64,000 bases of DNA from Saprospiraceae bacterium. GTDB taxonomy: Bacteria > Bacteroidota > Bacteroidia > Chitinophagales > Saprospiraceae. The translations under genes were made by a program, and so were the position numbers. Shown here piece by piece: positions 31,184 through 40,900 of the stretch (positions within the stretch are counted from its first letter, which is position 1; the number at the start of each line of letters is the position of its first letter). The DNA is taken from contig JAHBTW010000003.1 of the NCBI GenBank assembly GCA_019638385.1, positions 248,001 through 312,000 of the forward strand, read 5' to 3'. The notes under the pieces were generated by a model. The model was not told the origin of the DNA. It worked only from the letters and a program-made list of their open reading frames with translations, and did no database searches.

Positions 31184-32989
31184 TCAGAGGCAGTATTCCC
31201 CGGCCTCGATCAGCCGTGCGGCTACTAAGCGGCGCGTATCGCGCACATTCACCGGCGGGTATTTTGTAAAACGTTTCAGGCCCATGAGGAAGGTGCGCAG
31301 CAAATCGCCCTCGGCAAAGGAAGACAATGCGTCGGTGGCGTACTTGCTGATGCGGCCGGTAGCATCGTGGAAAACGGTGCGCAATATGGCGTCATATACC
31401 TCCTGCGATTCGGGCTTCGACGACATGCCGGCGAGCTTCTGCACGCGCAGCAGCAGCGATTCGGCCACAAAAGTCTCGATGATCATATCGGCCACGTTCA
31501 TTACGATTTCCTGCTCCTCTTTGAGGTTGAGTTTGCCGTCCATTTGCATTTTGGCGGCAGCCCCGGCGGTCATCAGTACTATTTTTTTGAAATCGCGGAG
31601 CGCTCGTTCCTCTTCCCCGTAAGCGCCTTCCGCTTTTTCCATAGAAGGCATGGAGGCGAGTTCTTTTTGTACTTCCCAGGCCGGCGTTACGATGTCAATG
31701 GCGCCTTTGAGGGCACGGCGGAAAAGCATATCCACCATCAGCAGGCGATTGATTTCATTGGTGCCTTCATAAATGCGGTTGATGCGCGCATCGCGAAACG
31801 CGCGTGCGGCAGTGCCTTCTTCCGAATACCCCATGCCGCCGTGTATCTGCACGTTTTCGTCCACCACATAGTCGAGCGTTTCGGAGCCGATCACTTTGAG
31901 GATGGCGCATTCCAGCGCATATTCTTCAGCGGCTTTGAGCTGCGCCTGTGCATAGTCGTCGCCTTCTGAGAGGAAGTGGTTTTTCATATCCTCCAGCAGG
32001 TCCGACACGCGGTACAGGGCGCTCTCGGAAGCAAAGGTTTTAATGGCTTGTTCGGCCAATTTAAATTGAATGGCGCCGAAGTTGGCGATGGGTTGCTTGA
32101 ATTGGATGCGCTCTTTGGCGTATTGTATGGAGCGGGTATTGCACATCTTGGCGCCGCCGAGGCTGAGCGCGCACAACTTGAAACGCCCGATATTCAAGGC
32201 GTTGAATGCAATAAGGTGTCCTTTGCCGATTTCGCCCAGCACGTTTTCGGCGGGCACATTGGCATTTTCAAAAAACACCTGCCGGGTAGAGGAGCCTTTG
32301 ATGCCGAGTTTATCTTCTTCGGCGCCGAGCGTGAGGCCGGGCGTATCGCGCTCCACAATGAAGCCGGTGAACTTGTCGCCGTCCACTTGTGCGAACACGA
32401 TGAAGATGTCGGCAAAACCGGCGTTGGAAATCCACATTTTTTGCCCGTTGAGCACATAATGTGCTCCGTCGGGGCTGAGGTCGGCGCGGGTTTTGGCCGC
32501 CAATGCGTCGGAGCCGGAGCCGGGTTCAGTGAGGCAATAGGCCGCTTTCAATTCGCCCGAACCAAGCCGGGGAAGGTATTTCTGTTTTTGATCTTCGGTA
32601 CCGAAATAGAAGATGGGCAACATGCCGATGCCGATGTGCGCCGCGAAAGAAACGGTGAAAGAACCGGCCGGGCCGAGCGCATCGCTGATGAAGGTATTGG
32701 TGTTGGTATCCAAACCCATGCCGCCGTACGCTTCGGGCATGTGCGCGGAGAGCAGTCCGAGTTCGCCCATTTTCTGCAACAGGGAAGGGGTGAAGCCCGG
32801 CTCCTGTTTTTCGATGCGGTTGTAATTGGGCAGAATTTCCTGATTAAGAAAATCGCGCACCATATTATATATCATGCGCTGGTCTTCGTTGATTTCTTCG
32901 GGAACGTAGGTGTCTTCCGGGCGGGAAGACTTGACTAAAAACTCGCCGCCCTTGAGCACCTGCGACTTTTGCACTAATGTATCGGTCAT
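31184..32989 (-). CDS. Acyl-CoA dehydrogenase (VLCAD/ACAD9-like, FadE)
   Basis: 601 residues. The first 400 form the FAD-containing dehydrogenase fold: AYCLTEPGSGSDA (signature 1), KMWISNAGFADIF, QIHGGMGYSEEGTAARAFRDARINRIYEGTNEINR, where the Glu of YEGTN is the catalytic base. About 180 extra C-terminal residues match the membrane-associated very-long-chain enzymes. It performs the first step of beta-oxidation, passing electrons to ETF. It is transcribed alone from a TATATTTG promoter flanked by two identical operators (33016-33092) and ends at a terminator, so fatty-acid-responsive repression is a reasonable inference. Confidence 0.93.
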   Translation of the reverse strand: MTDTLVQKSQVLKGGEFLVKSSRPEDTYVPEEINEDQRMIYNMVRDFLNQEILPNYNRIEKQEPGFTPSLLQKMGELGLLSAHMPEAYGGMGLDTNTNTFISDALGPAGSFTVSFAAHIGIGMLPIFYFGTEDQKQKYLPRLGSGELKAAYCLTEPGSGSDALAAKTRADLSPDGAHYVLNGQKMWISNAGFADIFIVFAQVDGDKFTGFIVERDTPGLTLGAEEDKLGIKGSSTRQVFFENANVPAENVLGEIGKGHLIAFNALNIGRFKLCALSLGGAKMCNTRSIQYAKERIQFKQPIANFGAIQFKLAEQAIKTFASESALYRVSDLLEDMKNHFLSEGDDYAQAQLKAAEEYALECAILKVIGSETLDYVVDENVQIHGGMGYSEEGTAARAFRDARINRIYEGTNEINRLLMVDMLFRRALKGAIDIVTPAWEVQKELASMPSMEKAEGAYGEEERALRDFKKIVLMTAGAAAKMQMDGKLNLKEEQEIVMNVADMIIETFVAESLLLRVQKLAGMSSKPESQEVYDAILRTVFHDATGRISKYATDALSSFAEGDLLRTFLMGLKRFTKYPPVNVRDTRRLVAARLIEAGEYCL

Positions 32990-33015
32990 GTTTTTGTGGT
33001 TTTGAATAGTGAAAC

Positions 33016-33092
33016 AGCGAAAATTCGCTACAAATATACATGTATTTGCACGAAAAGTAAAGATGTGATTAAGATTTTAGCGAAAATTCGCT
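33016..33092 (-). promoter_or_regulatory. Acyl-CoA dehydrogenase promoter between twin operators
   Basis: The reverse strand has -7 element TATATTTG (33031-33038). The dyad AGCGAAAATTCGCT occurs twice, at 33016-33029 (at the predicted transcription start) and 33079-33092 (upstream), exactly 63 bp apart, six helical turns. Between them, ATACATGTAT (33036-33045) is a 10-bp palindrome that also occurs before the yceI gene. Confidence 0.65.
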
Positions 33093-33125
33093 GAAATGTA
33101 CGCAAAAAACCGCTCGCCAAGCAGC

Positions 33126-33197
33126 AAAGCCGCAAAGACAACCCCTATGCTTTGCGTCTCTGCGCCTTTGCGAGAAAATACCTTTGCGAGAAAAACC
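33126..33197. repeat. Octameric CTTTGCGN repeats
   Basis: Units CTTTGCGT, CTCTGCGC, CTTTGCGA, GAAAATAC, CTTTGCGA, GAAAAACC run from 33150; a reverse-complement pair (GCAAAGCC, GCAAAGAC) at 33124-33139 lets the region fold. It lies just before gldA. Confidence 0.55.
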
Positions 33198-33249
33198 TTC
33201 ATGACAAAATCCCTATTTTCGCCCCGAAGTTTTAACCAATATACGTTCA

Positions 33250-34173
<924 letters not shown>

Positions 34174-34184
34174 CCTGCTGCGCT

Positions 34185-35063
34185 ATGAGCCTTCGCACGC
34201 GTATAGCGCCCACGCCGAGCGGCTATCTGCATCCCGGCAACGGAATTTCGTTCATCCTCACCTGGATACTGGCGCGCGCGGCGGGTGGCAAGGTGCTGCT
34301 TCGCATTGACGACCTCGACCGAGCAAGGTTCCGGCAGGAATACTTAGACGACATCTTTTATACATTGGACTGGCTGGGCCTCGATTACGATGAAGGACCG
34401 GCCTCTCCACAGGATTTTCTCGACCGTTTTTCGCAACTGCACCGCTTAGACCTTTATCGGGAAGGGCTGGAGGTTTTGAAAAAACAGGGTTTGCTCTATG
34501 CCTGCGATTGTTCGCGCAAACGCATCCGGGAACAATCGGAAAACGGCCTCTACGATCGGTTTTGCCGCAATAAAAATATAAACCTCGCTGCCCCGGAGGC
34601 GGCCTGGCGTGTACGATTGCCCGCCGACTGTATCGTACAATTTCAGGAAAGGGGCCGGACCGAACCCCTTGTGACCAACCTCTCCGAAACGATGGGCGAT
34701 TTTGTAGTTCGGCAGAAAGACGGAATGCCGGCCTATCAAATTGCTTCCCTCTGCGACGATGCGGCATGGGGCATCAACTATATCGTGCGCGGTATGGATT
34801 TGCTGCCCTCCACGGCCGTCCAACTGTGGCTGTCGCAATACCTGCCGGAATCTGCCAATTTTGCTCAGGTCGTTTTTTACCATCATCCGCTCCTCACCGG
34901 GCCTGCCGGTGATAAATTGTCGAAATCGGCCGGCGCCGCTTCGCTGGCTGCGTGGCGGGAAAACGGCAGAAGCCCGCGCGAGTTGTATGCACAGGCGGGG
35001 GCGTGGTTGGGTCTGGAAGGCACGGATACCCTGGAGGCGTTGATAAGGCCAAAATTGATCTAA
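34185..35063 (+). CDS. gluQ: Glutamyl-Q tRNA(Asp) synthetase
   Basis: 292 residues: a class I glutamyl-tRNA synthetase catalytic core without the anticodon-binding domain. The HIGH-like motif is TPSGYLHPGN (10-19), the KMSKS-like motif is DKLSKS. A zinc site of the YadB type is present: C107-x-C109, Y123 and C127 (ACDCSRKRI ... YDRFC). These enzymes attach glutamate to queuosine in tRNA(Asp). The SGYLHPGN variant has Pro where most enzymes have His-x-Gly-His/Asn, as is usual in GluQ-RS. Spacing of 11 bp to gldA suggests co-transcription but no functional link. Confidence 0.9.
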   Translation: MSLRTRIAPTPSGYLHPGNGISFILTWILARAAGGKVLLRIDDLDRARFRQEYLDDIFYTLDWLGLDYDEGPASPQDFLDRFSQLHRLDLYREGLEVLKKQGLLYACDCSRKRIREQSENGLYDRFCRNKNINLAAPEAAWRVRLPADCIVQFQERGRTEPLVTNLSETMGDFVVRQKDGMPAYQIASLCDDAAWGINYIVRGMDLLPSTAVQLWLSQYLPESANFAQVVFYHHPLLTGPAGDKLSKSAGAASLAAWRENGRSPRELYAQAGAWLGLEGTDTLEALIRPKLI

Positions 35064-35137
35064 TACCGACAGACCGGCTCCGATATTCGGTATTCACCGG
35101 CAAACTTTCCTACTTTTACCGTCTCAAAACCAAAACG

Positions 35138-35911
35138 ATGAGAAAATACCTGCCTGGCACGGCCCTGCTTCTGCTTTTGTTCTCTGCTGCTTGCAAACGC
35201 GATGCCAAACCGCCGGAAGAGACCCCCGACTGGAGCGCCGTAACAATTCAACTGACCTGTACCCAACTCGAAGGCTCCGATGATGCGCCGCTGTACGCTG
35301 TATATTTGCAAGTCGGCGACCGCAAAACCAAAATTGCGGAAATTCACAGCACTTGCGACGCCATCACGCAGGAGGAATTTTCTGCCTACGAGATACCGGA
35401 AACGGCCTTCGCCGCCGTAGGAGGATGGTGGGCCGGCGCCGGGGATTATTTTTATGTAATCCCGGAGAATGGCAAAGTGCTGGTATTTCAGGGCAGTGCC
35501 GACGAGATGCAGGAGGCGCCGGGCTACAACTATCAGGCGATAGCAACATACGACGGGAAGAAGTTTTCGGTTACTTTGCCTACTTACAAAAGCGACCTGG
35601 TAGGGCTGTATGCGTTGGACGGGGCCGAAAAATCGTGGGTGCTGTTTGTGGGGCTGCACGAGGATACCTTGCAAGGACAGTTTTTTGAAGCAGACGGCCA
35701 TTTGCCGCCGGCAGAGCAATTGGTTCATTTTCTGCCTACGCTACAACCGGTGCCGCTGCCCGATATTGCGCTCAATACAACCGATCTCAGCTTCCAATCG
35801 GCGATCGGAAAGGGCCGGTTTGAACGAACCGACAACAGCTTTCAAGTGCAGTTTGATGATAAAAAAGACGCTGCCGGAAAACCGGTGGTTTTGACCAAAA
35901 TAGTGCGTTAA
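35138..35911 (+). CDS. Putative lipoprotein, beta-rich, unknown function
   Basis: 257 residues from the ATG at 35138, giving the lipoprotein signal MRKYLPGTALLLLLFSAAC. The mature part is acidic and appears all-beta, with two halves: residues 35-115 (VTIQLTCTQLEGSDDAPLYAVYLQV, AVGGWWAGAGDYFYVIPENGKVLVF) and 120-257 (FSVTLPTYKSDLVGLYALDG). Two cysteines (about 45 and 72) could pair. I do not recognise a family. The frame is open far upstream into gluQ, but the signal peptide decides the start. It ends 2 bp before the convergent barrel-protein gene. Confidence 0.75.
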   Translation: MRKYLPGTALLLLLFSAACKRDAKPPEETPDWSAVTIQLTCTQLEGSDDAPLYAVYLQVGDRKTKIAEIHSTCDAITQEEFSAYEIPETAFAAVGGWWAGAGDYFYVIPENGKVLVFQGSADEMQEAPGYNYQAIATYDGKKFSVTLPTYKSDLVGLYALDGAEKSWVLFVGLHEDTLQGQFFEADGHLPPAEQLVHFLPTLQPVPLPDIALNTTDLSFQSAIGKGRFERTDNSFQVQFDDKKDAAGKPVVLTKIVR

Positions 35912-35913
35912 GG

Positions 35914-36468
35914 CTACCGGTACCGATAACGGGCGTTTCTTTTCTTGCGCTTCTTGCTCTTTTTGCTTTCTTCCCAAAAAGGTTTCTTGGCGATGATATA
36001 GCGCAGCGAAATGCCGGATTGGCTATAAAAAAAGCGCTCGCCGCCGCTGATATTAATGACCGGCTTGAAGTCGTAGCTCGCGTTCAATTTGCCAATGGAC
36101 ACCTCTGCCCCGGCTACCAATGAAATGCCGAAGGGGTCGCGGTACTTCGGCTGATCCACACCGTAAAGCGGCTGAGTAGTGTTCCAGCCTTTGTGCAAGC
36201 CGCCGCCTACATACAGGTTGAATCTCCTCGAAATCAGAGGAGTGTGTTGTTCAGCCAACAGCGTAATCATGGTTTCTTCCCGGAAAAGGCTGGATTGGAG
36301 GATAAATTCTACGGTCGTTTTTTTGGCGACCCGTTGCTGCACGGTAAGCCCCCAGTCGGTACCCAAACGAAGGCCGCCGGCGGTAAAATACGATTGGCCG
36401 AAGCCGGTGAAGGAGAGCAACAACCCGGCGAGCAGGGCAAGGATTCCTGGATGAAAGCGTGTATTCAT
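35914..36468 (-). CDS. Small outer-membrane beta-barrel-like protein with a basic tail
   Basis: 184 residues. Signal peptide MNTRFHPGILALLAGLLLSFTGFGQ, then alternating strands of barrel type (LRLGTDWGLTVQQRVAKKTTVEFILQSSLF, RFNLYVGGGLHKGWNT, SLVAGAEVSIGKLNASYDFKP). Eight strands are plausible. After the last strand (GISLRYIIAKK) comes an unusual tail of 20 residues rich in Lys and Arg (SKKSKKRKKRNARYRYR). A basic tail after a barrel could face the periplasm and contact LPS or nucleic acid. Function unknown. Confidence 0.75.
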   Translation of the reverse strand: MNTRFHPGILALLAGLLLSFTGFGQSYFTAGGLRLGTDWGLTVQQRVAKKTTVEFILQSSLFREETMITLLAEQHTPLISRRFNLYVGGGLHKGWNTTQPLYGVDQPKYRDPFGISLVAGAEVSIGKLNASYDFKPVINISGGERFFYSQSGISLRYIIAKKPFWEESKKSKKRKKRNARYRYR

Positions 36469-36571
36469 GGCGTTGAGATAAAAGCTGGTTGCATAAAAAA
36501 AGGATTGCGTGTAACCCTAAGACGGCGGGTTAACGCCCACATATTGAAAAAAATTATCTGAAAAATAGCCT

Positions 36572-36579
36572 TAGCTTTG
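36572..36579 (+). promoter_or_regulatory. -7 element for the haem-binding protein/SGNH operon
   Basis: TAGCTTTG, an exact TAnnTTTG match, 49 bp before the ATG at 36628; supports that start over the ATG at 36592, which would be almost leaderless. Confidence 0.45.
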
Positions 36580-36627
36580 CAACGAATCGGAATGAACCGT
36601 TTTTTACAACCTTATACGCCAACGTTT

Positions 36628-37128
36628 ATGAATAAGAAGGTCAAAATCGCTTTGTACGCTCTTTTGGGAATACTCGTCGCTATGCAGTTTTTTCGCATTG
36701 ACAAAAAGGTCCCTTCCTTTAGCTCCAACGACGACTTCCTCGTGCTGACATCTGCTCCTGATGATGTGGCGCAACTGATGCGAACCGCTTGCTACGACTG
36801 CCATTCTTACGAAACGAAGTACCCCTGGTACGCCAACATCGCGCCGGTATCCTGGTGGCTCAAAAGCCATATTGATGAAGGCCGCGAGCACCTCAATTAT
36901 TCCCTTTATGCAACCTACTCCGCCGATGATCGTGAGGAGATAATAGAGGAAACCGGCGAAGCCGTAACAGAAGGATGGATGCCCTTAGACTCTTACAAAT
37001 GGGGCCACCCCGAAGCCCGTCTCACTGATGCACAGCGCAGCAGGATCGGGGAATGGCTGATGAGTCTGAGCCTTTCCGGTATTGGAGCAGAAGATGATGT
37101 ATATGATCTCGGAGAAGAGGAGGATTAA
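36628..37128 (+). CDS. Haem-binding-domain (single CxxCH) membrane-anchored protein
   Basis: 166 residues. MNKKVKIALYALLGILVAMQFF is an uncleaved anchor or signal. ACYDCHSYETKYPWYANIAPVSWWLKSHIDEGREHLNYS (about 53-90) contains the c-type haem motif CYDCH and matches the 'Haem_bd' domain found in Bacteroidota, where it is attached to membrane proteins or found alone. The C-terminus is very acidic (IGAEDDVYDLGEEED). It probably serves in periplasmic electron transfer or peroxide-related chemistry. Its last 35 bp overlap the start of the SGNH hydrolase gene, so translation may be coupled. Confidence 0.85.
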   Translation: MNKKVKIALYALLGILVAMQFFRIDKKVPSFSSNDDFLVLTSAPDDVAQLMRTACYDCHSYETKYPWYANIAPVSWWLKSHIDEGREHLNYSLYATYSADDREEIIEETGEAVTEGWMPLDSYKWGHPEARLTDAQRSRIGEWLMSLSLSGIGAEDDVYDLGEEED

Positions 37129-37834
37129 GCTCGCGGCGAAGCTGTGCGGTATGCTGCTAATGTTCGCTGCCTGTACGCACGCCATTCAGACGCCGGAAAT
37201 TCCGCCCGTAGAAGTAGCTATGCCGGATACACTGCGCTATTTGGCGCTGGGCGATTCTTATACCATCGGCCACTCAGTCCCGGAACAACAACGTTTTCCG
37301 GTACAATTGGCCGAACGACTCCGGGAGGCCGGCATCCCGGCGCATCCACCGGATATTATTGCCAAAACAGGCTGGACTACCGGCTCCTTGCTGAACGAAA
37401 TCCATACCAAGCCGGTATTGAGAAAATACGATTTGGTGTCGCTGCTCATCGGGGTGAACAACCAGTATCAGAATTTGCCTCAAAATCTTTACGCACAAGA
37501 CTTCCACCGCTTGTTGGATTCTGCGATTGTTTACGCTGCCAATCGCCCCGAAAGGGTGATTATATTATCTATTCCCGATTATGCTTTCACCCCTTTTGGG
37601 CAAAACCGGCCCAATGCCGGTCAGATTTCTTCGCAAATTGATGCCTTCAATGCCATCAACCGGCAAATCGCGATGGAACGGGGCATTATCTGGGTGGACA
37701 TCACGCCGATTTCGAGGCAGGGACTGGAAAACCCGGCGCTCGTGGCCGGCGACGGGCTGCATCCCTCCGGCGAAATGTACCGGCAATGGGTGCAATTGCT
37801 TTTGCCCGATGTGTTGAGAATTGTGCGCTATTGA
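37094..37834 (+). CDS. SGNH/GDSL-family hydrolase, lipoprotein
   Basis: 246 residues if started at the ATG at 37094; ATGs at 37097 and 37103 are equally possible. The signal ends in the lipobox MFAAC. SGNH blocks are in order: ALGDSYTIG (block I, nucleophile Ser), an LIGVNNQYQN block (block III, Asn) and GDGLHPSGEMY (block V, catalytic Asp and His). Such enzymes are esterases, lipases or deacetylases on acylated sugars. The reading frame overlaps the haem-binding gene by about 35 bp, suggesting one operon. Confidence 0.88.
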   Translation: MMYMISEKRRIKLAAKLCGMLLMFAACTHAIQTPEIPPVEVAMPDTLRYLALGDSYTIGHSVPEQQRFPVQLAERLREAGIPAHPPDIIAKTGWTTGSLLNEIHTKPVLRKYDLVSLLIGVNNQYQNLPQNLYAQDFHRLLDSAIVYAANRPERVIILSIPDYAFTPFGQNRPNAGQISSQIDAFNAINRQIAMERGIIWVDITPISRQGLENPALVAGDGLHPSGEMYRQWVQLLLPDVLRIVRY

Positions 37835-37856
37835 ATCCAGACATATTTGTTTTTTT

Positions 37857-37864
37857 TACCTTTG
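37857..37864 (+). promoter_or_regulatory. -7 element for the WG-repeat protein gene
   Basis: TACCTTTG matches TAnnTTTG; a TTG at 37831-37833 is 23 bp away, slightly too far. The start codon follows after 89 bp. Confidence 0.4.
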
Positions 37865-37953
37865 TCTCGTTATTGCCTGTGCGGCAGATAATTTCCCACT
37901 TTTGGTAGCGTTAGACATCTCATCCCACCGCCTTATATTGCATCAGACGGCCT

Positions 37954-40900
37954 ATGAAAAAAATGATATTCCTTTTGTGCTTTTTGTTTGCCGGCCTTTT
38001 GTCGGCCCAACAAGCATTTCCTGTAAAGCTCAATAAAAAATGGGGCTTGATAGATGCTTCCGGGCGCGTCATTCTGCCGCCGGAGTACGATGCCATAGGG
38101 GAGTTTAAACACTTCGGTTTTGCCGTGATGCAACGCAGCGGAAAAGTGGGGCTGCTCAACACGCAGGGAACAGAGATCGTACGGCCTGTGTATGAAGATT
38201 TGAAAATGATTGACTCCTCGCGTGTGGCCGTAATGGACGCCGGGGAATGGATGATTGTGGACCTGCAGGGTCGGGTGGTATTGGAGAAAGGTTACGAACG
38301 GGTGAAAGTGTTAAGCGGCGGTTTTCTGGCATTTATGCGCGGACGAAAATGGGGCGTGGTAGATAGCGAAGGCCGGGTATTGTCGGCGCCTGCGTTTGAT
38401 GAAATCCTCCGGGAACCGCAGGGGCTTTTTCTCACCCGCAAAAACGAAAAGTACGGCTTGTTGGCTTCCGATGGTAAAGAGTTGATCCCCAACCATTCCG
38501 ACGCCATACAGTTCTTCAACGATAGCTTGTTTTTTTTCAAAATGAGCGGTCAATGGGGCGCCGCCGATGCACGGGGCCGAATCGTCATTCCGCCCCGCTT
38601 TGAGGGCTACTTAAAAGTATCTGATCAGTTTATCAAGTTGATGTCTGCAGGGCGTGCATACCTCTACTCCCTTGCCTGTGCCGGCATCGTCACCGGTACG
38701 GAATACGATAATTTTTACCCCTTCTCCCGCCGCCATGTGTTGATTAGAAAAGGCAAACAATTGGGCTTGATGGACTGGTGCGGCGGACTGACTTTAGCCG
38801 TTGGTTATGATGAAATACAACCCCACGACGGCAAAACCTTCCGCGTGCAGCGGGCCGGCAAATGGGGCCTGTATGATCTTCAGGGGCAGGAGCTTACTCC
38901 ACCGCGCTACGATTATATTGCCCCGCCGAAAGGGCCGGTTTGCATCGTCAAACTCGCCGGACGGTACGGGTTGTTGGACAAGGATGGCGCCGAACTGGTC
39001 AGTCCCGAATTTCAGCGCATCGAAATGGATGGGAATACTGCCCGCGCTTACGGCAAAGGCAAAGACGGCGCTGAAAGTTTAGCGATGTTTGAATGGGACG
39101 ATGAGGGCCATCTTTCCGACAACAACAACTTCAGCCGCCACTTCCGCATTCGCATCAGCGGCAGCCCCGGCGATGCGGAAGCAAAACTGTCACCCGCCGA
39201 CAACAACTTCCTGCTCGACGATTTCGAATGGTTTTATTCGCCTTCCAAAGACCGCTGGGGGCTGCGTCGCCTCTCCGACGGAAGCATCCAAATAGAACCG
39301 AAATTCAACACCATACAAGTGTATGCCGATCTGGGCTTTACCCTCGTGGGGATGCAACAAACCGTGCGCGGCGACTTTGAACGCACCACCTTCCGGTTCG
39401 AGGCCGTTTACGGCTTGGTGAGCAACGTGCTGGGCCGCTTAGTCACCGAACCGGTTTTTCTCGACATCCAGCTCAGCGATTTCCAGCAAGGCAATCCCTT
39501 GGCCAGATGTATTTTTTCAGACGGCAAACACGGCTTGGTGGACCGCATCGGACGCATCGTCCGGCGCGATCTGGCCTATATCGGCGAATTCAATGAAGGA
39601 ATCGCCCGTTTCGCATCTGCCGGCGCACTCTCCGGAAGCCTTAAAACCGAAGGCAATCTCGGCCGGCTCAAAGACTACCTCGCTACGCTCAAAGCGCCGG
39701 TCATCATGCTCGATTACACAGAGTACGATCAGATATTTCAGCGGGAGGCATGGCTCGTGTGCCGCGACTGTCAGTGGGGCTATCTCGATACCGTCGGGCA
39801 GGTAAAAGTGCCTGCGCAATACACATACGCCCGCGATTTTACCAACGGCGTAGGCATTGTGGAATGCGATGGCAAATGGGGGATGGTCAACCTCAAAGCG
39901 GAAACCATCCTCCCGTGCAGCTACGACGGCGTACAGTTTTTGGAAAACACCGGCAACAGCATCATTCGCGTTTATATCCAACAACCCAAATACGGACTGA
40001 TAGATACCCTGGGGCGCCTCACCGTGAGCGCTATATACGATGAGTTAGGCTCCTTCCGCGAAGGGCGGCTGGCTGTGAAGCGCAACGGCGTTTGGGGCTT
40101 CGTCGATCGCGACGGATTGGAGGTCATTCCCTGCCGCTTTCGCGAAGCGCAGCCTTTCAGCGAGGGCCGGGCAGCCGTAAAATTGGGCCGCTTCTGGGGA
40201 TATGTGGACAAGCTCGGCGACACAGAGATTGAGTTCACTTTCACCCGTGCAGGGAGTTTTCATGAAGGGTTGGCCTGGGTATATGCCAATGACGCTTACG
40301 GATACATAGACAGTACCGGCGCGTTTGCCATTCCTGCCAAATACGAACGCGGATTCGATTTCCAAAACGGCATAGCGCGGGTGAGTACCGGTGGGCAAAC
40401 CGGACTCATTGATACCGGCGGGCGCTTTATATTGAAACCCAAATATTCTGATATTCAACCTTTTGATGTGAACGGACTGGCATTGGTGCGCTTTGGCAAA
40501 ACCACAGTGCGCTACGGCCTGCTCAATCGCAGCGGCGCTATGGTGACCCGCAAGCCCTACCGCGAAATACGGCCTTTTCGCGAGGGCCTGGCCGCTGTGC
40601 GGGTCAAAGATCAGTTCGGATTCATTGATACTACCGGAAGATTGATCGTGCCGGCGCAATACTCCAAAGTAGCCGATTTTTCCAATGCGCGAGCCGTTGT
40701 GCAAAGCGAGGGCCGCTGCGGCTATATTGATGCAAACGGTACGCTCGTGGTACCGATGGACTACTCCCGTTGTTTAGACTATGAGCAAGACCGCGCCATT
40801 GCGTACAAAGGATTGCGCCACCCTCATCTCCTCGACACACAGGGCAATGTAATGCTCGAACCGGAATTGAATGATCGCTTGCTCCAGTTTTCCAACGGCC

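Noticed and set aside
31976..32938. 320-codon forward frame
   Set aside because: Antisense to the acyl-CoA dehydrogenase with intact motifs; shadow of a GC-rich gene.
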